Positions 11,262 through 21,978 of a stretch of 64,000 nucleotides of DNA are shown piece after piece. The notes beneath the pieces were generated by a model that was given only the letters and a program-made list of their open reading frames with translations, ran no database searches and had not been told where the DNA came from. The stretch's first letter is position 1; the number at the start of each line of letters is the position of its first letter. Source of the DNA: Absidia repens (taxonomy: Eukaryota; Mucoromycota; Mucoromycetes; Mucorales; Cunninghamellaceae). The position numbers and the translations under genes are program-made. The stretch lies in the NCBI GenBank assembly GCA_002105175.1, contig MCGE01000023.1, positions 1 to 64,000 on the forward strand, given 5' to 3'.

Positions 11262-12170
11262 CAGTAATAACAGAAAAGTCAACCAAGCGTCCCATTACCA
11301 GCATTCGAGTATGCTATTGGAACGGTGACAGGACCATGAGGGCTACTGTAAACCTACTATAGTGTACCCCGGCAAGAACGCGAGGTTACCTTTATTGATA
11401 CAATTCTTTATTTTGGAAGTTCTTACATACACTTCCAAAATTAATTTACTGGATGTCAGGGAGAGTAGTTGAAATATAGTTTTTGATAAAATTAGACTCC
11501 CCCCCCCATTTTGCATCTTGACTGGTAGTGCCTTGGGACTCAACTGATTGCGAAACACTTTGAAAGGGTTCAATATTTGACCCTGTACAGTACAATAGGG
11601 TACTAAAAATGGAGATACCCACGCTATACTGTACTGTACAATAGTGCGCAGTGCTTGTGCAGATATGATGCAAACAGTTTATAACCTATTGATTTCAATT
11701 CATAATCTCAATTCTAAACCCCCCTTATGGCCTCTGATAAATATCCACCACATATTTCTTGACAATTGCAAGTAGCGCGACTTTCAGAAATGCGTTACAC
11801 AATCGCCATTGTAGCCTTAGTAGTCTCAGTAGCATTATAAAAGCATAGTATAGTTGTAGTGTAGTATTGGTCATTATTTTCTATTATAATATGGCTTTTT
11901 AAAGCGAAGGGATGAAATACGTATGCAACACACAGATGGAGTGGTTCGCATACTATACGCAATCTCAAAATAAAAAGGTTCGGCCTATTGCCATTATGAT
12001 TTTGAGTCAATGGTTGTTAAAATAAAGGGATATATTTTATTGCAGTAGACACAAACATAAACTGGTATGGTTAACACTAATCTAAAAGTGCGAGAAGACG
12101 GATGTCAAAAAGGAATCTACTGTTGAAGGATAAACTAAACGAATGAGAGAGACATACTAATGATAAAAAA
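10530..12170. other. Intergenic upstream of med15, no gene seen
   Basis: The first part is the med15 5' region. A 41-nt poly(A) run is at 11219-11259. Near 11580-11640 there is a short inverted pair around TGTACAGTAC. A decayed family A 3' end (ATTTTATTGCAG...CACTAATC) sits on the minus strand at about 12030-12080. No coding frame is convincing. Confidence 0.5.
11219..11259. repeat. Poly(A) run of 41 nt
   Basis: An uninterrupted A run in intergenic DNA. Confidence 0.95.
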
Positions 12171-12171
12171 C

Positions 12172-12383
12172 AAGACGTGATTTATTCAGGTGTAGATATA
12201 AAGCTATGACAGCTAACACGAAACTAATCTATTGATGATTCTATAGCACCCTACGTAACATAAAGCCTAATCTAATATTATATGTTTGAATAACTGAATC
12301 CAAAATGAAAGGGTTTCCTCATACATGTTTGTATTGCATTTTTCAAAATGCCCCTGATTCACGTTCTAACACTAATTCAAGAT
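12172..12383 (-). repeat. Family A dispersed element, copy A4
   Basis: Minus-strand copy running from 'attagtgttagaacgtgaat' through a 16-nt palindrome (12336-12351, GCATTTTTCAAAATGC on the plus strand), 'gaggaaaccctttcatttt' and 'ggattcag', to a CACCTGAATAAAT tail. The palindrome has 7-nt arms and defines one of two subfamilies. Confidence 0.8.
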
Positions 12384-12639
12384 TTCCAATACTTCATTGG
12401 CAATGATGATTTTCTTGAAAAAAAAAAAAAGAACAGAAGGGAAAAATCAAAGGTTTTATATTGAACAGAACCCCCCTCATGATTTTTAAATGTCCGCTGA
12501 CATTTTTTCGCCATTTCATACAGGACGAACAAAATACAAGGATGCATATATAGCCATCATAGTCAGTGTATCAGCGTTGTCTAAAATTATACATCAACAT
12601 TCTTAGGTTGGTAGCCGAATTTCTGCTTTATATTGCCAT

Positions 12640-13150
12640 ATATGCAGTGCCACGTGAGTATTTATCGCCCTTTATGCAGCCTAAGCAACCCAAAATGCCT
12701 CATAGCCTATACCGCCAAACTTTTGAGTGCCAAATGCTTTTTATTATTATTATGGAAGCTAATTAATTAACAAACAAAATATGGATTCACGTTTGCCATA
12801 ACCATACTGTTCAAAACTGTCGCAATATTAATAAAAACAATGCCAGAAAAACAAACCCCCCTTAGTCTTTCAAGATTGACGTGGAAATATTAAGCTGTAA
12901 ATTGTTTGCACTGTCTCAATCTTCACCCCTGGAGCCTGTACCAGCCAACTTCAAATGTCTAAGACTTTTTATTATTATTAAAGTTAATAAAAAATATACG
13001 GATTCATGCTTGCTATGACCCGTATTAATCAAATCTTTCATAACAATAATAATAAAAGCCTTAGATTTTCAAGATTGATGTCGGGTATTTAGGTTGTAAA
13101 CTGTTCGCACCATTGGGTATCATCACGTCCCATCTTTGATTGGCCTAGCT
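12640..13150. repeat. Degenerate tandem units of about 190 bp
   Basis: Two to three diverged copies share, in order, a TTTTATTATTATTA block, 'atatggattcacgtttgcc' or 'atacggattcatgcttgct', an AATAAAA stretch, 'tctttcaagattgacgtgg' or 'ttttcaagattgatgtcgg', and 'gctgtaaattgtttgcac' or 'gttgtaaactgttcgcac'. Identity is moderate and the borders are approximate. No coding role is seen. Confidence 0.6.
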
Positions 13151-13943
13151 TATCTGCGCTATGTTTATTCTACAGCAAGATATCACCGCCCCCAAATACC
13201 CGAGCTCAACAAATTTGAGAAGAATTCTTATGCTGACAATCGCAAATATTCCACCGCTAGCAAAATTGGATTGATCAAAATCAAATAAACTGCTCTTTAC
13301 GTATATATTTGATTATTTCACTGTTATTTTTATTTAGTACTCTTATCATTATCACGATATCATTTTTCAATTGGTATTTTAGTTACCAAATGTTGTCTGT
13401 AAAGTATATGGACGGATTAATTGATTTCTGTAATAAATCATTGAATTGGCTTGATGACAGCATCTATGCCGCTGTATAAGTGTGTATGTCTGTATATATA
13501 ATAGATGGGAATTGCAATGGACGAAAACGACATTCACATCGTCAGGTATTCCACTGCATGACGACTTCAATAGGAGATGAAATGATTTACCGAAAAAAAA
13601 ATCACGTATTGGAAATTTTCGTAGGCATAAAATCTGGGCACATATTCAACAACTGGGGAAAAAAATTACTGCCATGTCACAAAAATGTAAATGTCAATGT
13701 CACAACTCAAGTAAATACAGATATGTCGCACAGACAGTCAATACGTACAGTGCAAAAATAAAATAGTATCAAAATGTGCTTTTATTCATAAATAAGTATT
13801 TGTACCAACTAATAACAAAAATAAAGAAAAACTACCATTATCATACTGCAAAACTAATAATTGCCTAGAATAAATAATGCTCTAAAATAATCTACCATCT
13901 ACTAATAGCTACCATATCGTTTGAATTGTTCTTGTTGGTTCTC
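13151..13943. other. Intergenic, nothing recognised
   Basis: AT-rich region 3' of the cytochrome b5 gene. A plus-strand open frame at 13480-13761 is composition-driven and resembles nothing known to me. Confidence 0.5.
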
Positions 13944-14571
13944 TTAAGAGTAGAAGCGATAATAGATGTAGCCAAGGACGATCAGTAAAGGAATGATGAT
14001 ACGGAGAGGGCTATCGAGTAAAATCAGTAATAGTAGAAAGTATATTTAATACATAATTCCTTGTCCTGTTTGTGATGGGGAGGAGACCAAATACTTACTT
14101 TCCTTGAGGCTGGTCGTTGGAAGCACCACTGGCGTTCGCACTGGTTACCTTAACAGGGGCAGACTAAAAAGAGAGAAAGAAACGAAAGTAGTGCTAGAAG
14201 TCAGTACTAAAATCAAGGCAAAATAAGAGGGAGCGCGGTCACGATATTATACTTACAGCGAGATCAACTTCACCAACGTAGTACTTCACCAACAACTCAC
14301 GGGCATCCGGAGAATGACCCACGTCTTCAAAAGGTCCAGTAGCATCACGAGCACCTTCATCGATAAGTACTTCTTCACCGCCAGGATGCTAAATGACAGT
14401 GTCGTTGTTTGGGTAAGTACAGCTATTTTGAACACCTATTCCTACCCATATTTGTTTACTTACTTCATCGACAAACGCAGTGATATCATAAACCTTGTTA
14501 TCGATAATCATCCATAGATCTTCGCGTGTCTTGTGTTTAGAGACTTCCTCGAAAGTGTATAGCTTAGACAT
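13944..14571 (-). CDS. Cytochrome b5, tail-anchored
   Basis: A small haem protein that passes electrons to desaturases and other oxidases at the ER membrane. Four exons are evident. The first starts [20 protein letters not shown] and continues [16 protein letters not shown]. The second supplies [20 protein letters not shown] and [17 protein letters not shown] and VGHS carry the two haem-ligand histidines in the usual spacing. The third gives [20 protein letters not shown], a flexible linker, and the last encodes [20 protein letters not shown], a hydrophobic tail anchor with a short polar end. The estimated length of about 125-130 residues is normal. The start is the only ATG that gives the complete fold. 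The stop is TAA at 13946-13944. Confidence 0.95.
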
Positions 14572-15955
14572 GATAAGTAAGATGAAAGCAAAAAAAAAAA
14601 AAAAAAAAAAAGTGAAGAAGCAGAATGAAAAAAAAAAATGAAAAATATTCGGCGGCATTTAAATCGCCCATGCGGAGCTACTAGCCAACAATGACAACGT
14701 TCATGTATGTTAGCGTTGAACCAGTTTTGGTATATTAAAAAAAAAACGATTCTATCAAACATATAAGCTCTTAATTATGAATATATATTATTCTTCGTTA
14801 TGCTTTTCTTTTTTCGTTTATTGTAAGTGTAGCAATTCGTCTTTTTTTTGCGTATATTTGATTGTTACACGATCAACGCTGTAGTTCGGAACGGGATCAT
14901 TGTTATTATTGACACCACGACAAAGCAAAAGAGTATCGGAACCACATTTCCTTGAATATGCATGTAAAAAATCAAATAACTAAACTAAACTGTTCACCAA
15001 ATACTACAGAAAAAAAAAAAATTGGTATAGCCACTAAGAATGCACTTTGTCCTTCGATTTCCGATTGTTGAAAAGGCACTAAAATCAAAAATATCATCAC
15101 TGTCATTTTCACTTTGGAGTTGCACTGTCTCACTCAAGTAATGGATTTTAGTTTGTCTATCCATCATTTTCATATAATGAAAAGCACATAAAAATAATGT
15201 ATTTACAGAGAATCATGTTTTTATTTTTGTTTGAAATCTGGGTTTTGGTGAAATGAAATTAGGCGTCTCCATTATCTTAAATTTTGATGGGCAGCTCCTT
15301 AAGATTCCCATGAGAGGTGGTTATTTTTGTCTTACTCAATGGAAATGGTGAAATTTATAGAAAATAACTAGTCTGTGGAGACGTTAATTATTTTATAAGA
15401 GCGGCTACGATGGAGAGATGGCTTAGATAGACTAATATGAATGGTAAAGTGTGGATAGAACCATGTTTCATGTTCAGTATGAAGTACCTAGAACACCAAA
15501 CCAGTAGCTGGAATTGCAAGGCAACGGGGAATAACTAATGGCAAGGGAGCTAGAGAGCAAGTGTTTGATAGACACTCACAAAATAACCTTCATAACGACA
15601 ATACTCACTATATACTGAGTCAGTGGATGAGTAATAAAGAGACATACTTTATTTGAAGTAATATGGTATATACTAAACTAGAAGCGCGGGGGTCTCCATT
15701 ATAACTTGGAATCTAATGGAAATAGCATGTGTGGGGTGGAGCTATTAGTAGGTCTAAAAAATAATCAACACTATCTACGTGCACGGTTGTAAAAAGGATT
15801 CCAGTATAGAGTACAGTACAGGTCATGATAAAGGCAAAAGTGCTATTTTTCATTGAAGCATACCAATTTCAACACGAATTTAACGGAGCACTGTCAAAGG
15901 GGATTTATTGTACCAAACGCGTCTAATAAAAAGAATTTTCATTGCAGCACGTGAA
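14572..15955. other. Intergenic, mostly nothing recognised
   Basis: Contains the cytochrome b5 5' region with poly(A) runs near 14590-14640. Decayed family A-like 3' tails occur at about 15645-15700. No gene was recognised. Confidence 0.45.
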
Positions 15956-15957
15956 AA

Positions 15958-16165
15958 AAAGGTAGTTTTATTTATACATAAAAGAAATATGGACAACTAA
16001 TATCAAACTAAGCTAGTGGGACCACCCCATGAAAACCCTCCTAAACTTATTCTGAAACTAACCTATGATCCCCATTACCTCGAAGAAGTGGAATGATGAC
16101 GGAAAAAAAGAAATTGAGTCAAAAAAAAATGCGGAAGTAAATAAAAAACTTCACGTGGGCGGCAT
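15958..16165 (-). repeat. Family A dispersed element, copy A12 (decayed, with E-box)
   Basis: On the minus strand, the CCGCCCACGTG box (plus-strand 'cacgtgggcgg' near 16151-16161) is followed by a shortened body with 'ggagggttttcatggggtgg' and then 'tagcttagtttgatattagt', ending in an AATAAAAC tail. The core is damaged compared with the other copies. Confidence 0.6.
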
Positions 16166-16384
16166 TTGAAAATGTTTCTGCGGTCGCTCTATATTTTCCA
16201 TTTGACCAAGATCACAATGCCATTTCTCTCCCTACCAGCCAGCACCATTTAATTCATTTGTGAAGACAAGATACATTTAAGTGATACTATATCATATATA
16301 ATTTTTATTGAAGTACATAATAATTAAAATGAAAATTGATAATAAAATTACACTAAACTATACTACGCTATTCTATGATATAAT

Positions 16385-17609
16385 CTACAGTTTATTTTTG
16401 ATTGCTTTGCGCTCTGACCTTCTTTTTTCTGAGGCATCTATGAAAAAATGGAAAAACATTAATATCCATACCCAGCTCCTCAATTGCAATTTTATGTTTT
16501 GTTCACTTACCAACAAAGCTGTTCAAACTTGCTATTGATTCGGGTGTCCTCACACGGATATGCAGCTTTGCCATTTCGTCCTCATTGACTCTATGAAGCA
16601 AGGGTCGTTCGTTTTGTCGAACCAAATCTTTAGTAACCTTCAGAGCAGTAAGTGAGAATTTGGAAGCTTCTTCGGCAAGTTGCAGCACTCGCTCTCGAAG
16701 TTTGTCCTTTGTGATGGTCCGACTAACAAATCCGCATCCTATCATTTCTTCCACACCCATAGTACGTCCCATCAACTATGCATATATACATATAAAAATA
16801 AAAATATAAGAATATGCTAGGTACGTTATAATGATTCAATATTCTTGGTAGCTTTGCTTATGTACTTACGAGCATTTCGTTTGCTTTGCTATTACCCATA
16901 ATCCTACAAGAATACAAAGATAAGCATGTTTACCCAGCGATAGGAGCTTTAGTTTGTTATTATTTTTTGATTTTACCTGGGAAAAGTATATGACGAACAA
17001 GCTTCGGCACAAAATCCAAGCTTCATAAAGGGCGTTGTGAATGTAGCATCAGGCGTTGCGTAAACGACATCACATAGAGCAAGACTAGTGACGGCAAAAC
17101 CATATGCGGGACCATTGACAGCAGCAATGAGTAGTTTAGGAAAATCGATCAAGGCAGTGACCAGAGCTCTATACATTGAAGCAAGAATAATAAAAATTGA
17201 ATCAGTAAAATGGTAAGATGCAATAATGCCATGATGGTGTCATTTATGTAGAGCATAACTTTACTTTGTAACGGCACGTTTCTGTCTATCAGCTTTGTCA
17301 CCAGACTCGCTGAAATCCGGTCTCTTGATTTCTTGCCCAGAGCAGTAGAATTTGCCACGTCCTGTCAACACAAAGACCTTAACTCTATCATCCGTTGCAG
17401 CCCATAGGATGGCATCTAACCATTCCTGACAGTCAAATATTAGTCCCGACAATCAACTTCATATAATTCGTTGGGGGCAGGGGGCAGTGATTTACCTTGT
17501 AAACCTCGGGGCTTAATGCGTTATAAATCTGAGGCCGGTTAAACGCGAATTCATATACGCCAGAAGGTAATAAAGTTGTTTCAAAATGTTTAAAAGTAGG
17601 CTGTGACAT
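16385..17609 (-). CDS. Delta3,Delta2-enoyl-CoA isomerase (ECI2/Eci1-like, crotonase fold)
   Basis: This enzyme shifts the double bond of 3-enoyl-CoA so that unsaturated fatty acids can enter beta-oxidation, usually in peroxisomes. The start at 17609 gives [20 protein letters not shown], then [18 protein letters not shown]. Later exons give [19 protein letters not shown] (oxyanion-hole region), [20 protein letters not shown] (second oxyanion half) and [20 protein letters not shown]. The glutamate of [10 protein letters not shown] lies where ECI2 has PEGCSSYTFP. Exons continue with [11 protein letters not shown] and [20 protein letters not shown]. The last exon (about 16442-16385) ends in ...AIKNKL, and Asn-Lys-Leu is an acceptable PTS1-like peroxisomal signal. 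There are about six exons and about 270 residues. A hydratase cannot be fully excluded. Confidence 0.88.
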
Positions 17610-18210
17610 TTCAAATGTTGAAGGAAAAAGACAGTATAAGCAAAGAAACAGGATTTATAACAATGAAAATGGCGGACATTAAAATGGGATGGGAAAAAGC
17701 TGACAAAGAGAAGTTTGCAAGGAAAATCGTTTCGGATTTTTAGTGCAAGACATGGAGCTGCCCGTAGAATCTGGAATCATTCAAAGTTTATATTAAAGGC
17801 TTGCTATTACACTTTATATTATATAATGACGATTCATACACACTTTGCCATTTTTATCGCTTCATCATCTTGTAGGTTCACCTTTTTGTCCATTCATTTT
17901 ATTTCCTACTTGCCACAAAAAGCGTTTTTCTCAAGTGCTGTAGGCACCTGAAGATAAATTTTCATGTATCAATTGAATTTCTAATAAAGTAACTTCTTTT
18001 CTTGCAGGTGGTATGCATACCTCAAATAATTAAAACATTACTGGAGTGTTCATTTACAATTATAGTAATTTATTTACCCTTTATATGCGCTATGCATCTT
18101 ACTATGTATATCATGCTGTATTTACAGCTTGATCTTTGTTCTTGAAGAATAGGGCTGTATATATATATATATATATATATGTACATAAATTCTAGGATCG
18201 ATGAAATATA
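17610..18210. other. Intergenic, nothing recognised
   Basis: 5' region of the isomerase gene followed by AT-rich DNA and a (TA)n run at 18159-18180. Confidence 0.5.
18159..18180. repeat. (TA)n microsatellite
   Basis: About eleven TA units just upstream of the long family A element A5. Confidence 0.9.
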
Positions 18211-18213
18211 CAA

Positions 18214-18279
18214 GAGACCCACAATAACGATACCATATCAACGGGCAAACGAAATTGCTTCGTTATTGTGGGAAGTCTC
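18214..18279. repeat. Inverted repeat upstream of element A5
   Basis: CCCACAATAACGA (18218-18230) and TCGTTATTGTGGG (18260-18272) are a perfect 13-bp inverted pair separated by 29 nt. GAGAC/GTCTC extends the stem outward after a two-base bulge. The sequence is the 5' flank shared by the long family A copies. Confidence 0.8.
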
Positions 18280-19210
18280 GTTACTCTGATGCGAGTAGAC
18301 ATGATATATCTAACAATACAGTTATCTTCTAAACCTTGTGTTTTTTTTATTAAAGCAAAAAAAAAGTATTTAAAAAGTTCAGGGAAATTGCCAGAACTGT
18401 AGCTGAGCAAGAGACCCATCCGACATTCCAACCCCGCCCACGTGAATGTTTATTTGTTCCCTTTTTTCTATTTTTTTTTTTTTTGCTCTCTCTCTCTCTC
18501 TCTCTCTTTCATTTTTTTTTCTCTTTATTTATTCTTTACAGTTCAACTACTATGGGGTCATGAATTATAATAGTGTCCGGATTAGTTTAGAGAGGGTTTC
18601 AACTCTGGGCTTACAAGATGCACAGGGAAACCCTTTCATTCTGGATGCAGGATTTAGAACACCAATAGTTGGCTTTTTGGAAACTTCATTAACTTTGGTT
18701 AGTCTCAGTTTGTTAATTCGTATCAGCATAAAATATATATATATATTTTTTTACATGCTTCAATGAAAAATTGTCTTATTAACCGCTCTCATGTCTTGTG
18801 CAGGAGATCCCGTTTTGCCATCATCCTTTAGATTTATTGGTATGTTTTAATAAGAAACTCTCCTGTTGTGCTTCTCATGCTTTTTACAGATGACTAGATC
18901 ACTTTATAGTCTACTTACAATATTATTGACTGTTTTTTTTTATATTTACGCTAGGCTTCCTTTTGTGATCTGTTTTAGATCCATGTTATAATAAAGCCTA
19001 CGCATCTAGTTTAGCGTCTATCTTTTTATTTCAAATAAAATATTCCTTTTGATTGTCCATCCTTTGGCTCGTTAGTTAGTAATGTCGTTATTGTAGCTAC
19101 TTTGATTGTGTTGTAGCTATTTTGTGAACACTCTTTAAAGCGTTTGCTTTCTAGCTCACTTTTATTAATTATGCCTCGCCTTTCCCTGCCGTCTCCCGCC
19201 TTTCCAACGA
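18240..19210 (+). repeat. Family A element, copy A5 (long form)
   Basis: A long plus-strand copy. The 5' flank (18240-18365) resembles those of A9 and, more weakly, A3. The E-box 'accccgcccacgtgaatg' is at 18431-18448, then a CT-rich block, then the core 'gatgcacagggaaaccctttc' split by its hairpin arms GGGTTTC and GAAACCC. The first unit ends near CATAAAATATA (18728-18738). Downstream modules repeat the GGAGATCCC and TTAATAA pattern and include 'gtttgctttctagctcac' near 19142, also present in A3. Confidence 0.7.
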
Positions 19211-19915
19211 TTGGTTAACAGTACGAGATCATTTAATATTAGTTACAATTGTATAATTGACTTGGGACATACTGTGATATCCCCGCCGTTATAGAGCATT
19301 TGTATGCTTTCTGATTCGTAAACTCTTGAATTTTGCCATGTCTATGTCCGTTTCTACCATTAGATATTCCTATATTTTTTTTTATTCTGTCTTCCCTTTA
19401 TGTTTAGTTCCTGTATCTCCCTTCGACTCGCTTCTTGTTCAAGGCTCCAAACCTTCCCCCTCCCTCCTCACTCAACTGGAAAAAAATAAATGATCTCCGC
19501 CCAAGAATATAATGTCCCTCCTAGAAGAAATCAAAGATAGTGGATACGATCACAGATGACTCCTACGTTGTGAGTTGGTGGGCTGACCGGCCCAGCCGAA
19601 GTTAATGCATTATTGATATTTTATAAATATAATATATAACAAAGTTAACTTAATGAACCTTTTTTTATAAATGATTTGTGCTATATTGTAACGCATTGTT
19701 GAATTGTATTTACTGGAGATCGCTATTCCAGTATAGAATAATATGGTTTCCCTTCTCTCGTATGATACCTTTTCATTTTACCTCATTACTTTTTTTTATT
19801 TAATCTCCGCGATTTTTCGACGTCTTGCTGACGGTTTGGTTGAATTTTTTATTTTTCTCATCTCTTTCAACTTGTTGTCTCTCACTCTCTCCATCTTCCT
19901 TACTCACTCACTCTT
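19211..19915. other. Promoter region of casein kinase 2 alpha
   Basis: The last 120 bases are strongly CT-rich, ending in CTCACTCACTCTT just before the ATG, which is typical of fungal promoters. No TATA box is clear. The rest is unremarkable. Confidence 0.5.
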
Positions 19916-21371
19916 ATGGATGTGGTCATGGCTGAACGGAGTATAGCATCTGTATATGCAGATGTTAATACAAAAGAAAGCAAGGATTACTATGAATATG
20001 ACAATCTATTGGTTCAGTGGGGGTAAGTTCTGGAAGTAAAACAATATGTCGATTCTTCTTATATGAACATCTCTTCCCTAATAGTGTGCAAGACCATTAT
20101 GAAATTTGTCGAAAAGTAGGGCGCGGAAAATACTCTGAAGTTTTTGAAGGTGCCAATATTTTGACGAAAGAACGGTGTGTTATCAAGGTACTCAAACCGG
20201 TCAAGAAGAAGAAAATCAAGCGTGAAATCAAAATTCTACAAACGTTGAATGGCGGACCCAATATCATTGGATTGTTGGATATCGTTCGGGATCCTCAGGT
20301 AAATTGCGAAAGGGAAAAAAGATGCAGGAACGAAGAGAAATGAACGATCGATACTGATTGACTTGGTTCGTATTTCTTAATCTGCTGATGTATTTGTCGC
20401 ATATGTAGTCAAGGACACCTGCATTGGTATTTGAATGCGTCAACAACACAGAATTTAAGATTCTATACCCTAGATTCACTGATTACGATGTACGATATTA
20501 TATGTTTGAATTACTCAAGGCAAGGAATAAATATATGAAATAGAATGCATTGGACAGTGAATACTCATTTTATCTCTATAGGCCGTGGATTACTGTCATT
20601 CAAGATATATCATGCACAGAGATATTAAACCTCATAATGTGATGATTGATCACGAGAAGCGTCAGGTAAAAAACCTTTTTTTTTTTTTTCTTTTTTTGAA
20701 AATGATTACAATTGTTGCTAACTTTGCTCTACGTAGTTGCGTTTGATTGATTGGGGCTTGGCTGATTTTTATATTCCTGGAACAGATTACAATGTAAGAG
20801 TGGCATCAAGATGTTTCAAGGGACCTGAACTGCTGGTAGACTTTCAAAGATATGATTATAGTTTGGACCTTTGGAGTTTTGGTACAATGTTAGCCGGTAT
20901 GGTAAGTGTTGATTAGATGAAGTATATCCTGGATATATGTGTGTATTTTGAAAGCAGTACTGACTTTTCTGGACATAGATATTTAGAAAAGAACCTTTCT
21001 TCAATGGTCAAGACAACTATGATCAGTTGGTCAAGATCGCCCGTGTCCTTGGAACCGCAAAATTACATGCTTATCTGAAAAAGTATAACATTACACTGGA
21101 TTCTCACTTTGATGGTATCCTTGGAAGGTAATCTAGAACGAAGACAAAGGTTTACGTCTATAATACAATTTATACTGATCGCTGCTTATTTAGTTATCAA
21201 CCAAAACCTTGGTCAAAATTCGTGGGTCCAGCCAATAAGAAATATGCAAGTCCCGAAGTCTTCGATTTGCTCGACCGCCTATTATGTTACGATCATCAAG
21301 AACGATTAACAGCCAAGCAAGCTATGGAACATGATTGGTTTAAACCTGTCCGTGAAAAGGAATCCGTATAG
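19916..21371 (+). CDS. cka1: Casein kinase 2 catalytic subunit alpha
   Basis: A constitutively active Ser/Thr kinase of nucleus and cytoplasm that phosphorylates acidic sites. Exon 1 (19916-20022) begins [20 protein letters not shown] and contains [11 protein letters not shown]. Exon 2 gives [20 protein letters not shown] (glycine loop) and [20 protein letters not shown], with the catalytic Lys and the CK2-specific basic cluster. Later exons give [12 protein letters not shown] (catalytic loop), [13 protein letters not shown] (DWG instead of DFG, typical for CK2), [12 protein letters not shown] (activation segment) and [20 protein letters not shown]. It ends ...[13 protein letters not shown] and TAG at 21369-21371. 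About 350 residues over about seven exons, complete. A polyadenylation signal AATAAA lies at 21530-21535. Confidence 0.96.
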
Positions 21372-21529
21372 ACAAATATTATACATATCCCCCTTTTTGT
21401 CACTCTTTACCCATCTATTATTAGTTTATATTATATATACTTCGTCCATATATTTATTAGTATAAGGTACACAATTTTATACGTACTTTTATTCGTCTTT
21501 ATATTCCCTTTTTTATATGATCACTATGA

Positions 21530-21535
21530 AATAAA
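21530..21535 (+). terminator. Putative poly(A) signal of cka1
   Basis: AATAAA lies about 160 bases after the cka1 stop codon within an AT-rich 3' region. Confidence 0.55.
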
Positions 21536-21978
21536 CATTGATGTTATTATCAAATATTTGCGACTATTTGAAGGTCTTATACAAAATCTTCTAGTACTAC
21601 GAAATCGTGGTAACGTATTTTAGGGTGAATCGAATGCTTGAAACTTTCGACTTGTCTTTATTCTCAAAAACCAAAAGAAGAAAACTTACATGTCAATGGT
21701 AGGAACGTAAGTTAAAAATCTTGCATGACTGTTTACTAATTTTTTTTTTTTTTTTATGTTCTGAACGACCCTGTGCGCCTAGAAATCCCCCTTTTTTACA
21801 TTTCATTATTATTCACTATTTTAACGCAGTCTTCAATTCCTTCGTCTCACTTTGATACACGTCTTCTTACATAAAGGTAATAGTAAACAGAAGTTTATTT
21901 ATTATGTTTTTACTCATATATTTGTTTCTTATTAGACGGCTTCATCTCTTCGACTCTTATCTATACATTGTATACGTC

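Noticed and set aside
13480..13761. 93-codon plus-strand frame
   Set aside because: No family resemblance, low-complexity VNVNVTTQVN tail, and no promoter or splice evidence.
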